Of a stretch of 64,000 nucleotides of DNA, positions 24,687-33,971 are shown piece after piece. How positions within the stretch are numbered: position 1 is the first letter of the stretch; each line of letters opens with the position of its first letter. Below the pieces are notes generated by a model. The model did not search any database. It had not been told where the DNA came from and worked only from the letters and a program-made list of their open reading frames with translations. Source of the stretch: Gordonia sp049847105. Lineage in GTDB: Bacteria; Actinomycetota; Actinomycetes; Mycobacteriales; Mycobacteriaceae. Location: the NCBI RefSeq assembly GCF_049847105.1, contig NZ_JBNCNS010000004.1, forward strand, positions 434,001 through 498,000, given 5' to 3'. The position numbers and the translations under genes were made by a program.

Positions 24687-27026
24687 ATGGCGCAGCACCA
24701 GAGTCCTCCGGAGGAGTCCCGCGGCTACGCGGACTTCGGCGGCACCGTCGGACGGACATCGTCGGTCTCGCAGCCGTGGTGGCCGGCCGAGCGGACCGCA
24801 CCGCCGGGAGCCCCGAACATCGTCGTCGTGCTCGTCGACGACATGGGCTTTTCCGACATCGGCCCGTTCGGTGCCGAGATCGACACGCCGAACATCGACG
24901 CGTTGGCGCGGCGAGGTCTGCGGCTGAGCAACTATCACACGACGCCGGTCTGTTCGCCGGCCCGCGCGGCATTGCTCACCGGGCTCAACCCACACCGCGC
25001 CGGTTACGGGAGTGTGGCCAACTCTGATCCGGGGTACCCGGGCCTTCGGCTCGAGCTGGCCGACGACGTGCTGACATTGCCGGAAATTCTGCGGGAGAGC
25101 GGTTATGCGACGTACGCGGTGGGCAAGTGGCATCTGGTCCGCGACGCGAACATGGGACCGGGCCGGAACCGGGATTCGTGGCCGGTGCAGCGCGGCTTCG
25201 ACAGCTACTACGGATCGCTCGAGGGGCTCAACTCGTTCTTCCACCCGAATCAGCTGATCTCCGACAATTCGGTTGTCGATGTCGACGAGTATCCGGATGA
25301 CTACTACGTCACCGACGATCTCACCGATCGGGCCGTCGGTCAGATCAAGGCGCTGCGGGCGCAGGATCGGAGCAGGCCGTTCTTCCTGTACTTCGCCCAC
25401 ATCGCCATGCACGGTCCGCACCAGGTGAAGGAATCCGATCTCGCGAAATACCGCGGACGCTACACCGAGGGCTGGGACGTGGTCCGGCAGAAGCGTTTCC
25501 AGCGGCAGGTCGATGCCGGCCTGTTCGACCCGGACACTCCGATCGCCGAGCGCAACACCACTCCCGGTTACGACGCGCCCCCGTGGGATGGCCTCGAGCC
25601 GGACGAACAGGACCGCTTCGAGCGCTATCAGGAGGTCTATGCGGCGATGGTCGAGAGTGTGGACCAGAGCGTCGGACGTATCGTCGACACGCTCACCGAG
25701 TTGGGCGAACTGGACAACACGATCATCGTGTTCACCTCGGACAACGGCGGGACCGCGGAGGGTGGCCCGGTCGGTACCCGCTCGTACTTCAGCCAATTCG
25801 TGCACGGTCCGGTTCCGGCGGACTGGGAGCGTGACGTGCCGCACGACGAGGAGCTGATCGGTTCCGCCGCCCTGGGCGTGCACTATCCGCGCGGGTGGGG
25901 CCAGGCGTCGAACACGCCGTTCCGCTTCTACAAGGGTCAGACCTTTGCGGGTGGGGTCCGGGTGCCGTTCGTGATCTCCTGGCCCGACGGTTTGCAGCGG
26001 GACCCCGTCGACAACGGCGTCCGGCGTCAGTACTCCTACGTCACCGACGTGGCACCCACCCTGCTGGATCTCGCAGGCATCCCGACTCCCGCGAACCGAT
26101 TCGGCAAGCCGGCCCAGGATCGAGACGGGGTGAGCGCGGCCTCGTTCCTGCGGGACCGGTCGGCGGAGTCCGCGCACACCGAGCAGTACGCCGAGTTCGG
26201 CGGACACCGCGGGTTCTATCGGGACGGGTGGAAACTGGTGTCCCTGCACACCGATCCGGCGAAGGTCGACGATCCGGAGTGGGAACTCTACGACGTGACC
26301 GCCGACCCTGCGGAGACCACGGATCTGGCGGCGGGCCAACCCGGTCGGGTCGCCGAACTCGCGCAGGCGTGGGAGGACGCGGCCTGGCGCAACACGGTGT
26401 TCCCGCTGTTCGATACGCCCGCCGATCAGATCCGGCGGCGTCCGGCCGAGAGTCGGTACAGCGAACCGGTCCGCCTCCTCGCCGGCACGCCGACCTTGGA
26501 GCGATACCGGTCGAGCCGATTGATCGCCTATCGGGATTTCGAGATCGAGGTGGATCTCGTCGACTGGACCCGCTCCGATGAGGGGGTGCTCGTCGCGCAC
26601 GGCGACCCGCAGGGTGGCTATCTGCTGTACGTCGAGGATGCGGCAGTGCATTTCGTCTTCAACAGCTACGGCAGACTTGCCCGTGCCTCCGCTCCGCTAC
26701 CCGACGACGTATCCGTTGTGACCGTTCGTGCCGTCGCGACACCGGAGGTGCGCTGGGATTTCTCGATCGAGGTCACCGATGCTGGTCAGACGTCGGTGGT
26801 CGCCAAGCTGCCCGATCAGTTCCAGCTGGTGGGCATGGCGCCATGGACGGGTATCTCGGTCGGCCTCGATGCGCGCGGTCCGGTGGATCCCGATCTCCGT
26901 GCGCGGCAGGGGGTCTTCCGGTTCGGTCCGGCGCTGCGCGCGGTCACCTACCGGCCCGGCCCGGTTCGAGTCCCGAGCGGGGTCCGGCATGCCATCGACG
27001 AGAGCGCGGAGCATCACGCGGACTGA
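24687..27026 (+). CDS. Type I (formylglycine) sulfatase
   Basis: This is a 779-residue sulfatase. The modification motif CxPxR appears as PVCSPARAALLTG with Cys89, to be converted to formylglycine. Metal and substrate motifs follow: NIVVVLVDDMGFSDIG, GKWHL, HIAMHGPH and FTSDNGG. The catalytic domain ends near residue 560, and about 200 residues of a beta-rich C-terminal domain follow, as in long arylsulfatases of the AtsA/PAS type. No signal peptide is visible, so it is probably cytoplasmic. The start is ATG 24687 (MAQHQS); an in-frame upstream start exists at 24645. It releases sulfate from esters imported by the adjacent ABC system (inference). Confidence 0.93.
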   Translation: MAQHQSPPEESRGYADFGGTVGRTSSVSQPWWPAERTAPPGAPNIVVVLVDDMGFSDIGPFGAEIDTPNIDALARRGLRLSNYHTTPVCSPARAALLTGLNPHRAGYGSVANSDPGYPGLRLELADDVLTLPEILRESGYATYAVGKWHLVRDANMGPGRNRDSWPVQRGFDSYYGSLEGLNSFFHPNQLISDNSVVDVDEYPDDYYVTDDLTDRAVGQIKALRAQDRSRPFFLYFAHIAMHGPHQVKESDLAKYRGRYTEGWDVVRQKRFQRQVDAGLFDPDTPIAERNTTPGYDAPPWDGLEPDEQDRFERYQEVYAAMVESVDQSVGRIVDTLTELGELDNTIIVFTSDNGGTAEGGPVGTRSYFSQFVHGPVPADWERDVPHDEELIGSAALGVHYPRGWGQASNTPFRFYKGQTFAGGVRVPFVISWPDGLQRDPVDNGVRRQYSYVTDVAPTLLDLAGIPTPANRFGKPAQDRDGVSAASFLRDRSAESAHTEQYAEFGGHRGFYRDGWKLVSLHTDPAKVDDPEWELYDVTADPAETTDLAAGQPGRVAELAQAWEDAAWRNTVFPLFDTPADQIRRRPAESRYSEPVRLLAGTPTLERYRSSRLIAYRDFEIEVDLVDWTRSDEGVLVAHGDPQGGYLLYVEDAAVHFVFNSYGRLARASAPLPDDVSVVTVRAVATPEVRWDFSIEVTDAGQTSVVAKLPDQFQLVGMAPWTGISVGLDARGPVDPDLRARQGVFRFGPALRAVTYRPGPVRVPSGVRHAIDESAEHHAD

Positions 27027-27116
27027 CGCACGGACTTCGAATCGTCGTGATTTCAGGTCTCGATTGCCGCGCCGAACTGTGCGGAAATGGAGCGAAAGAA
27101 CAGAAAGGATTTCCCA

Positions 27117-28100
27117 ATGACATTGGCACAGATCGACGAACGGGCGGACCGGGATGCGCGTGCCCGAGAGGTCTACCGTGACGCAGGCATCACGGTGGAC
27201 AAGCTCGGCGAGCACATCGGCGCCAAGATCGGACAGGTGCGTCTCGGCGGCGATCTGCCGACCGAACAGGTGGAGGCGATCCGGCTTGCGCTGGCCACCA
27301 ACAAGGTGGTGGTCTTCACCGATCAGCACCACCTCGACGACGAGACGCAGTATGCGTTCGCCGAATCGCTCGGTGACCCGACCGCACCGCACCCGACGGT
27401 GACCTCGCGTGGAACCCAACTGCTGACCATCGAGGGTGCCGCCAACAGCTGGCACACCGACGTCACCTTTGTCGATCGCATCCCCAAGGCATCGATCCTG
27501 CGCGCGGTCACTCTGCCGGAGTACGGCGGTGCCACCACCTGGGCGTCGACGGTGGCCGCCTACGAGCAGTTGCCGAAGCCGTTGCGGGCGTTGACCGAAG
27601 AGCTCTGGGCGACCCACAGCAACCTCTACGACTACGTCGGTCTGAAGGAACCGTCGGGTGGTGTGGACATCTCCAGGAAGGCAGACAACTACCAGGAGTT
27701 CACCAGCACCGAGTACCAGACGCTGCACCCGGTGGTCCGGGTCCATCCGGAGACAGGTGAGCGGAGTCTGTTGCTGGGCCACTTCGCGAAGGAGTTCCGG
27801 GGACTCAAGTCCGCCGAGTTCGCCGATCTCTACCAACTGCTGCAGGCACGGATCACCAAGCTCGAGAACACTTTCCGCTGGAACTGGCGTCTGGGTGACG
27901 TGGCGATCTGGGACAACCGGGCAACCCAGCACTACGGCATCGCCGACTACGGAAACCAGAAGCGCGAACTGCATCGCATCACCCTCGCCGGCGACGTCCC
28001 GGTCGATGTGCGCGGCGAGCGCAGCCAGGTGCTGCAGGGCGATGCCTCGCACTACTCGGGAGTCGAACAGCCGAACCGTCTCGGGGTCTTCGCTGCGTGA
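27117..28100 (+). CDS. TauD/AtsK-type alpha-ketoglutarate-dependent dioxygenase
   Basis: This 327-residue enzyme has the iron triad H113-x-D115 (SWHTDVTFV) and H272 (ATQHYGIADYG), and the ketoglutarate-binding arginine R287 (HRITLAGD). The family includes taurine dioxygenase and the alkylsulfatase AtsK. The sequence GDVPVDVRGERS at the end favours the AtsK branch. It oxidatively releases sulfite or sulfate from sulfonates or sulfate esters. ATG 27117 has AGAAAGGA upstream. It is 90 bases after the sulfatase gene and is likely in the same operon. Confidence 0.9.
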   Translation: MTLAQIDERADRDARAREVYRDAGITVDKLGEHIGAKIGQVRLGGDLPTEQVEAIRLALATNKVVVFTDQHHLDDETQYAFAESLGDPTAPHPTVTSRGTQLLTIEGAANSWHTDVTFVDRIPKASILRAVTLPEYGGATTWASTVAAYEQLPKPLRALTEELWATHSNLYDYVGLKEPSGGVDISRKADNYQEFTSTEYQTLHPVVRVHPETGERSLLLGHFAKEFRGLKSAEFADLYQLLQARITKLENTFRWNWRLGDVAIWDNRATQHYGIADYGNQKRELHRITLAGDVPVDVRGERSQVLQGDASHYSGVEQPNRLGVFAA

Positions 28101-28123
28101 GTGCCTGATCTCATCTGACAAAC

Positions 28124-28168
28124 GCCGCGGCCGGCGGACACATGACATCTGTGTCCGCCGGCCGCGGC
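28124..28168. terminator. Strong bidirectional hairpin terminator
   Basis: GCCGCGGCCGGCGGACAC (28124-28141) and its exact reverse complement (28151-28168) form an 18-bp perfect stem with a 9-base loop. It lies between the dioxygenase gene and the convergent small membrane gene and can end both transcripts. Confidence 0.85.
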
Positions 28169-28208
28169 ATTTGCGTGGTGCTGACGGGTCGAGTTCTCGA
28201 CCTGATCG

Positions 28209-28364
28209 TCAGTAGTAGTGCGCCCGCCCGCCGACCGCACGGCCGGTCGCACCGAGAACGGCGAGAATCGCGCCGATCACGATCAGGATGATGCCGATCG
28301 TCCAGAGGATCGGGATACTGAAGATGAACCCCAGAACCAGTAGGACGATGCCGAGAATGATCAC
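28209..28364 (-). CDS. Small two-helix membrane protein
   Basis: This 51-residue protein consists of two hydrophobic helices (IILGIVLLVLGFIFSIPILW and IGIILIVIGAILAVLG) and a short basic tail GRAVGGRAHYY. GTG 28364 has AAGGAG seven bases upstream, which is why it is preferred over the longer frame starting at 28391. Proteins of this pattern (IPILWTIGIIL, then GRxVGGRxHYY) are widespread in mycolata, and I believe they carry a DUF name. The function is unknown. Confidence 0.8.
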   Translation of the reverse strand: MIILGIVLLVLGFIFSIPILWTIGIILIVIGAILAVLGATGRAVGGRAHYY

Positions 28365-28475
28365 GTGTGTCTCCTTGCGATAGACCAACACGCACTCGAC
28401 GCTGCTGCAAGTGCCCGTAATGCCAGCCTAGTCCGGCATCGACACGTGGCGGGGATTTGTCATCCTTTCGCCACA

Positions 28476-28499
28476 CTTGAACCTGAACACAACTTCAAG
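28476..28499. promoter_or_regulatory. 24-bp operator-like element, copy 1
   Basis: CTTGAA (28476-28481) and TTCAAG (28494-28499) form inverted arms around a 12-base core, 37 bases before the SDR start. On the complementary strand it begins CTTGAAGTTG. The same 10 bases begin the matching element at 34990-35013 upstream of the lactonase gene. It is probably the site of the cluster's TetR regulator. Confidence 0.55.
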
Positions 28500-28536
28500 T
28501 AGGTTCACCTTCAAATTCGGCGGCAGAGGGATGTGT

Positions 28537-29358
28537 ATGCAACTCGACGGCAAAGTGGCCATCGTGACCGGTGGCGCCGGCGGAATCGGCGCCGCGATCG
28601 CCCGAGCACTCGTCACTCGAGGTGCCCGGGTGGTCGTCACCGATCTGAACCCGACCGCCCTCGAGGCCGTGGTGACCGGGATCGAGACCTCGGCGCCCGG
28701 GGCGGTGGCGTCCATCGCGGGTGACGCCGCTTCGACGGCCCACATCGACGCGGTCATCGAACTCGCCGAATCACGGTTCGGTCCCGTCGACATGTACTTT
28801 GCGAACGCCGGAATCGGCGGTGCTCCAGGGCTGTTCGCCTCCGACGACGAGTGGTCGCAGGTCATCGACGTCAACGTGATGGGTCACATCCGCGCTGCCC
28901 GACGACTCGTTCCGGAGTGGGTCGAACGTGGCGGCGGATACTTCGTCGGGACCGCGTCCGCGGCCGGCCTGCTCACCCAATTGGGCTCGGCCACCTACTC
29001 CGTGACCAAGCACGCGGCCGTCGGATTCGCGGAGTGGCTCAACATCACCTACGGCGACCGTGGCGTCCGGGCGAGCTGCCTGTGCCCGATGGGCGTCGAC
29101 ACCAAGCTGTTGCGTCCGGACCACGTTCCCGACGACGAGGATGCGCGACTCATGCAGCGCGCGGTCGAGACCGCCGGTCGCGTGCTGACTCCGGAAGAGG
29201 TCGCCGACACCGTCATCGAGGCCCTCGGAGACGAACGTTTCCTCATCCTCCCCCATCCCGAGGTGCTCGAGATGTACCGGCACAAGAGTGCCGACTACGA
29301 CCGCTGGCTGAGCGGGATGCGGCGGTACCAACAGGGTCTCACAGAAGCCACGTCGTAA
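28537..29358 (+). CDS. SDR-family oxidoreductase of the lactone/hydroxyacid cluster
   Basis: This 273-residue classical SDR has TGGAGGIG in the cofactor site, ANAG, a serine in GTASAAG and YSVTK. The NAD choice is suggested by the Asp in VVTDLNP. ATG 28537 has AGAGGG six bases upstream. It is the first gene of the run SDR-ACAD-kinase-TetR. It could reduce a 4-oxoacyl-CoA to a 4-hydroxyacyl-CoA (like LvaD of levulinate catabolism) or act on a later 3-hydroxyacyl intermediate. Both roles are inference from context. Confidence 0.9.
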   Translation: MQLDGKVAIVTGGAGGIGAAIARALVTRGARVVVTDLNPTALEAVVTGIETSAPGAVASIAGDAASTAHIDAVIELAESRFGPVDMYFANAGIGGAPGLFASDDEWSQVIDVNVMGHIRAARRLVPEWVERGGGYFVGTASAAGLLTQLGSATYSVTKHAAVGFAEWLNITYGDRGVRASCLCPMGVDTKLLRPDHVPDDEDARLMQRAVETAGRVLTPEEVADTVIEALGDERFLILPHPEVLEMYRHKSADYDRWLSGMRRYQQGLTEATS

Positions 29359-29368
29359 GGAGTCACCG

Positions 29369-30634
29369 ATGGATCTGCTCAACCCGTCCGAACGGACCGA
29401 GAAGTACCGTGCGCAGCTGCTCGAGTTCATGGACAGCCACGTCTACCCCAACGAGGCGGTGTTCGACCAGCAGATGCGCGAGTCGGACAACCCCCACGCG
29501 ACGCCGCCGATCCTGCTGGAGCTCAAGGCGAAGGCCAAAGAAGCCGGGTTGTGGAATCTCTTCCACCCGCACGCCGAGTGGGGCCCCGGGCTGACGAATC
29601 TCGAATATGCACCGTTGGCCGAGATCATGGGACGCGTGGCATGGGCCCCGGAGGTCTTCAACTGCAACGCACCCGACACCGGCAACATGGAGGTGCTCAC
29701 GCTCTTCGGGACCGACGAGCACAAGAAGCTCTATCTCCAGCCGCTCCTCGACGGTGAGATCGCATCCGCGTTCGCCATGACCGAGCCGGGTGTCGCGAGC
29801 TCGGACGCCACCAACGTCGAGCTCTCGATGGTCCGGGACGGCGACGAGTACGTGCTCAACGGCCGCAAGTGGTTTGCCTCCAACGCGGTTCGGCCCGACT
29901 GCAAGGTCCTCATCGTGATGGGCAAGACCGATCCGAGCGCCGCCACCCATCGGCAGCAGTCGATGATGGTGGTCCCCACCGACGCGCCGGGCCTCACCAT
30001 CCTGCGCAACCTCCCCGTCTTCGGCTATGTCGACCGCGAGAGCCACGGCGAACTCGTCTTCGAGAACGTCCGCGTCCCGTCGAAGGACGTGCTCAAGGGC
30101 GAGGGTGAGGGCTTCGCGATCAGCCAGGCCCGCCTCGGCCCCGGCCGCATCCACCACTGCATGCGGACCATCGGGATCGCCGAACGCGCCCTGGAACTGA
30201 TGTGTACACGCGCCACCCAGCGTGTCACCTTCGGACAGCCGATCGCCGACCGCGCCAACATCCAGGACTGGATTGCCGAGGCGCGCATCGACATCGAGAT
30301 GGTCCGGCTGCTCACGCTCAAGGCTGCGGCCCTGATGGACACGGTCGGCAACAAGGCCGCCGCCACCGAGATCGCTGCGATCAAGGTCGCCGCACCCAAC
30401 ATCGCACTGAAGATCATCGACCGCGCGATCCAGGTGCACGGCGGTGGCGGCGTCACCGACGACTTCCCACTGGCGATGGCGTACGCCCACATCCGAACCC
30501 TTCGTCTGGCCGACGGCCCGGACGAGGTCCACAAGCGGGCCATCGCCCGTCGAGAGCTCCGGCCGTATCGGGACGCTGCATCGGCCCCGGAGACGGTGGC
30601 GGGCGTCTCGGATCAGGCGCTCGTCTCCCGATGA
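29369..30634 (+). CDS. Acyl-CoA dehydrogenase, ACAD10/ACAD11-like
   Basis: This 421-residue flavoprotein shows AFAMTEPGVASSDATN (FAD/substrate loop), KWFASNA, ATQRVTFGQPIADRANIQDWIAEARI and IDRAIQVHGGGGVTDDFPLAMAYAHIRTLRLADGPDEVHK. The family normally forms an alpha,beta-enoyl-CoA. ACAD10/11 and bacterial LvaC-type members act on 4-phosphoacyl-CoA made by a partner kinase, and that kinase gene follows here with a four-base overlap. The gene starts 10 bases after the SDR stop, with AAGGAGTCACCG before the ATG. Confidence 0.93.
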   Translation: MDLLNPSERTEKYRAQLLEFMDSHVYPNEAVFDQQMRESDNPHATPPILLELKAKAKEAGLWNLFHPHAEWGPGLTNLEYAPLAEIMGRVAWAPEVFNCNAPDTGNMEVLTLFGTDEHKKLYLQPLLDGEIASAFAMTEPGVASSDATNVELSMVRDGDEYVLNGRKWFASNAVRPDCKVLIVMGKTDPSAATHRQQSMMVVPTDAPGLTILRNLPVFGYVDRESHGELVFENVRVPSKDVLKGEGEGFAISQARLGPGRIHHCMRTIGIAERALELMCTRATQRVTFGQPIADRANIQDWIAEARIDIEMVRLLTLKAAALMDTVGNKAAATEIAAIKVAAPNIALKIIDRAIQVHGGGGVTDDFPLAMAYAHIRTLRLADGPDEVHKRAIARRELRPYRDAASAPETVAGVSDQALVSR

Positions 30635-31680
30635 GCGCAGGCGCGACGACCGGAATGCTCATCCCCGACACCGACATGACCGCTCTGGTCGGGTGGCTGC
30701 GAACGGTGGGCGTCGAGACTTCGGGTGAGATCACCTGCTCCCGTGTCGGTTTCGGTCAGTCGAACCTGACCTATCGGGTCCGCGACGAGGCCGGCGGACA
30801 ATGGGTGCTCCGTCGGCCACCGGTGGGTCACCTGCTGGCCTCGGCTCACGACGTCTCCCGCGAGGCACGGATTCTCGACGCGTTGGCGGCGACCGACGTT
30901 CCGGTCCCGCACATCTATGGGGTGTGCGACGACGCCGCTGTCGGCCCGGTGCCGATCGTGGCGATGGAGTTCGTCGACGGGTCGGTGCTGACCGATCGCA
31001 GTGCGGGCGAGGCGCTCTCGCCAGACATCCGGGGCGCCGTCGGCCGGGCGATGACGGAAACCCTCGCCCACATCCACGCCGTCGATCTGGATGCGGTCGG
31101 GCTCTCGGACCTGGCGAGTCACAAGCCCTATGCGCCGCGCCAGCTCAAGCGGTGGAGTGCACAGTGGGAGAAGTCGAAGACGCGCGACATCCCGGACCTC
31201 GACACCCTCACTGCGCGTCTGTCCGACAACATCCCGGAGCAGCACGAGACGACTCTTGTGCACGGCGACTTCCACATCCGCAACGTGATGGTCGGTCCGG
31301 CCTCGGGAGCGGTGTCGGCGGTCCTGGACTGGGAACTGTCGACGCTCGGCGATCCGCTCGCCGACATCGGCAGCACCCTGGCCTACTGGCCGGAACGGAC
31401 CGACGCCGTCGTGCTGGGTGACCCGGTCGATGTCATGGAAGGATTTCCCGGCCGTGATCAGCTGGCGCAGGCCTACCTCGAGCGAACCGGACGCGATCCA
31501 CAGGCCCTGCGGTACTGGCACGCACTGGGGCTCTGGAAGGTCGCGATCATCGCCGAAGGCGTTCTGCGGAGGGCGCGCGAGAACCCGTCCAATCGAGCGG
31601 CCGCCGGCGTGCCGACCCCGGCCCATGTCGACAATTTCGTGGCCCGAGCGGTGGCCGTGGCCGACGACGCGGGACTATAG
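30631..31680 (+). CDS. APH-type kinase, candidate 4-hydroxyacyl-CoA kinase
   Basis: This 349-residue phosphotransferase has HGDFHIRNVM (catalytic D213, N218) and the metal-binding DWE (D233) in VLDWELSTLGDPLADIG. The sequence is the stand-alone counterpart of the kinase domain fused to ACAD in ACAD10/11, and of LvaA from Pseudomonas levulinate catabolism. It is not an antibiotic-resistance enzyme on this evidence. ATG 30631 overlaps the ACAD stop (ATGA), tying the two functions together. It should phosphorylate the 4-hydroxyl of an acyl-CoA so the dehydrogenase can eliminate phosphate (inference). Confidence 0.88.
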   Translation: MSAGATTGMLIPDTDMTALVGWLRTVGVETSGEITCSRVGFGQSNLTYRVRDEAGGQWVLRRPPVGHLLASAHDVSREARILDALAATDVPVPHIYGVCDDAAVGPVPIVAMEFVDGSVLTDRSAGEALSPDIRGAVGRAMTETLAHIHAVDLDAVGLSDLASHKPYAPRQLKRWSAQWEKSKTRDIPDLDTLTARLSDNIPEQHETTLVHGDFHIRNVMVGPASGAVSAVLDWELSTLGDPLADIGSTLAYWPERTDAVVLGDPVDVMEGFPGRDQLAQAYLERTGRDPQALRYWHALGLWKVAIIAEGVLRRARENPSNRAAAGVPTPAHVDNFVARAVAVADDAGL

Positions 31681-31684
31681 CGTC

Positions 31685-32323
31685 ATGCCGAAAGCCGACG
31701 GCGCACCCGCCCGATCGCGTCCGCTCACCCCGCGGGGTGAGCGGACCCGTTCGGCGTTGATCTCCGCGGCGCGGACGGTGTTCGAGCGCGACGGCTTCAG
31801 CGATTCCCGGCTGACCGACATCACCGCGGAGGCGAACTGCGCGACCGGCTCTTTCTACACGTACTTCGACAGCAAAGAGGACATCCTCGACGCCGTCCTC
31901 GCCGAGGCGGAGGAGGACATGCTGCATCCCGGACTGCCGCACGTCGAGCCGGCGTCCGACGATGATCCGACTGCGGTGATCGAGGCGGCCAATCGTGCGT
32001 ACTTCGAGGCCTACCGGCGGAATGCGCAGCTGATGCTGGTTCGCGAACAGGTCGCAGGCCTCAGCACCGAGTTCCGCGAGACCCGGCGTCGTCGAGGGCA
32101 GGTCTTTGCGGAGCGGAACGCGAAACGCATCAGAGAGCTCCAGGCCCGGGGCCTCGCCGATCCCGATCTGGATCCGCTGGCGGCCGCACGCGCCCTCTCC
32201 GGCATGGTCTCCCGGATGGCGTATTACGGCTTCGGTCTCGGCGACGAGATTGACATGGACGAGCTGGTGTTCACCGCCACCCGACTGTGGGTCAACGCGA
32301 TCGGACTGCGCCGTCCCACCTGA
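31685..32323 (+). CDS. TetR-family transcriptional regulator of the cluster
   Basis: This is a 212-residue TetR protein. The helix-turn-helix is in the N-terminal 65 residues (SALISAARTVFERDGFSDSRLTDITAEANCATGSFYTYFDSKEDIL). The ligand domain is Arg-rich in its middle and ends WVNAIGLRRP. ATG 31685 lies four bases after the kinase stop, so it is probably in the same operon. It likely represses the two divergent units through the shared 24-bp elements at 28476 and 34990, with an acyl-CoA as inducer (inference). Confidence 0.92.
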   Translation: MPKADGAPARSRPLTPRGERTRSALISAARTVFERDGFSDSRLTDITAEANCATGSFYTYFDSKEDILDAVLAEAEEDMLHPGLPHVEPASDDDPTAVIEAANRAYFEAYRRNAQLMLVREQVAGLSTEFRETRRRRGQVFAERNAKRIRELQARGLADPDLDPLAAARALSGMVSRMAYYGFGLGDEIDMDELVFTATRLWVNAIGLRRPT

Positions 32324-32324
32324 C

Positions 32325-32423
32325 GCCGACAGCAACCGAATTCCCGCCGACAGCAACCGGAATCTCGCCGACAGCAACCGGAATTCTGCCGACAGCAACC
32401 GAATTCCTGCCGAGAGCAACTCC
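32325..32423. repeat. 21-bp tandem array, unit GCCGACAGCAACC-GAATTCCC
   Basis: Four full 21-bp units start at 32325, 32346, 32367 and 32388, and a partial fifth at 32409. The array lies entirely between the convergent TetR and acyl-CoA synthetase genes. The same unit recurs at 39053-39131. The period is two helical turns and also seven codons. Confidence 0.9.
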
Positions 32424-32427
32424 GTCG

Positions 32428-33930
32428 TCAGGGCGCGACCCTCCGCAACGTCTCCCGATCGATTGCCCGCTTCAATATCTTGCCGGTCGCACCTTTGGGC
32501 AATGCGTCGACGGTCTGCACGATCCGCGGCACCTTGTAGGCGCTGAGCCGTTCCTTCGTCCAGTCGCGTAGCCGATCCGGATCGATGGTCGCTCCCGGGC
32601 GTGGCGTGATCACCGCGGCGATCTCTTCTCCGTAGTGGTCATCCGGCACGCCGACCACTGCCACCTCGACGATGTCCGGGTGCTCGTAGAGCACCTCCTC
32701 CACCTCGCGCGGGTAGACGTTGTAGCCACCCCGGATGATGAGGTCCTTGACCCGGTCGACGATCCGCACGTTGCCTGCGTCGTCGATGGCACCCAGGTCG
32801 CCGGTCTTGAACCATCCATCGATCAGCTCGGCCGCGGTCGCGTCAGGCCGGTTCCAGTACTCCTTCATCACGGTCGGACCCTTGAGGAAGATCTCGCCGA
32901 CCACATCCGCACCGACCACCAGGCCGTCGGGATCGCGTACCTCGACCTGGGTTCCGGGCAGCGCCGGACCCACGGTCCCGACGACGGGGCGGCCGTTGAT
33001 GTCGTGAAATGTTGCTGCACCGGATGTTTCGGTGAGGCCGTAACCTTCAAGAATCTTGCAGCCGAACTTCTCCTCGAACGCACGGATCACTTCCGCCGGC
33101 AGCGCGGCCCCGCCCGAGCCGGCCAGCCGCAGTGCGCGGAAATCATCGGGTGAGTAGCCCTCGGCCACCTGCAACATGGCGTTCCACATCGTCGGGACGC
33201 CGCACGAGATGGTGATCTTCTGATCGCGCAGCAGGTCGAGGAATGCCGTCGGGTCGAACGGGCTCATCAACGACAGACTGCAGCCCTGCGACAACGCCGA
33301 GTTCATCACGATCGCCTGACCGAACACATGGAACAAGGGCAGGCCGGTCGCCCACCGGTCGTCGGTGGTCACCTCCATCAGCTGCCGGAAGGCGACGGGA
33401 CAGGCGTTGATGTTCCCGACCGTCAGCGCCGCACCCTTCGGCCGACCGGTGGTGCCGGACGTGTAGAGGATCACCGAGACGTCGTCATCCGAGCGGTCGA
33501 CATAGGACGGCACCGGTTCGGGGAGATCGATGGCCTCCTCGTAAGGACCCACCTCCAGGAACGGAATGCCCGCGGATTCCGCACTGCGCCGGGCGGTGTC
33601 GGCGCAGTGGTGCCACGCGACGACGAGCGATGCACCGGAGTCGTCGAGCACGTAGTCGATCTCTGGCGACGTCGACATCACGTTCATCGTGATCGCCGTG
33701 GCACCCAGCGTCTGGAGTCCGTAATAGGTGATCACGAACTCGGGAATCGACGGCGCGATGAGAATGACGCGATCACCCTCGCGCACACCGAGTCCGGCGA
33801 GCGATGCGGCGCTCCGCGCGATCCGGTCCCGGAGGGCGGCGTAGGTGAGTTCCCGATCGCCTGCACGGACGGCGAGTCGGTCGGGTGCGTCGTCCGCAAA
33901 AGCCCAGAGGCTGGCGACAGTGCTGGCCAT
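32428..33930 (-). CDS. Acyl-CoA synthetase (AMP-forming)
   Basis: This 500-residue ANL enzyme has the P-loop YTSGTTGRPKGA, the motifs GYGLTETSGA and WFKTGDLG, the hinge RVKDLIIRGGYNVYPREVEE, and the catalytic lysine in PKGATGKILKR. It activates a carboxylic acid to its CoA thioester in the cytoplasm. ATG 33930 is the family-typical start. It lies 41 bases after the lactonase gene and is likely co-transcribed with it. In context it would activate the 4-hydroxyacid made by lactone opening. Confidence 0.92.
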   Translation of the reverse strand: MASTVASLWAFADDAPDRLAVRAGDRELTYAALRDRIARSAASLAGLGVREGDRVILIAPSIPEFVITYYGLQTLGATAITMNVMSTSPEIDYVLDDSGASLVVAWHHCADTARRSAESAGIPFLEVGPYEEAIDLPEPVPSYVDRSDDDVSVILYTSGTTGRPKGAALTVGNINACPVAFRQLMEVTTDDRWATGLPLFHVFGQAIVMNSALSQGCSLSLMSPFDPTAFLDLLRDQKITISCGVPTMWNAMLQVAEGYSPDDFRALRLAGSGGAALPAEVIRAFEEKFGCKILEGYGLTETSGAATFHDINGRPVVGTVGPALPGTQVEVRDPDGLVVGADVVGEIFLKGPTVMKEYWNRPDATAAELIDGWFKTGDLGAIDDAGNVRIVDRVKDLIIRGGYNVYPREVEEVLYEHPDIVEVAVVGVPDDHYGEEIAAVITPRPGATIDPDRLRDWTKERLSAYKVPRIVQTVDALPKGATGKILKRAIDRETLRRVAP

Positions 33931-33971
33931 GGTGTTCCTGTCTGTGTGGAGAAGTGTTGCGGTGCAACCGA

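Noticed and set aside
24648..26651. Long minus-strand frame of 667 codons
   Set aside because: It mirrors the sulfatase gene, which has the CSPAR motif and full domain structure.
30631..31680. Aminoglycoside resistance gene
   Set aside because: The APH fold is shared, but the overlap with an acyl-CoA dehydrogenase gene and the ACAD10/11 similarity point to a metabolic kinase.
32325..32423. Possible CRISPR array
   Set aside because: The 21-bp units are directly adjacent with no spacers, and no cas genes are present; it is a simple tandem repeat.
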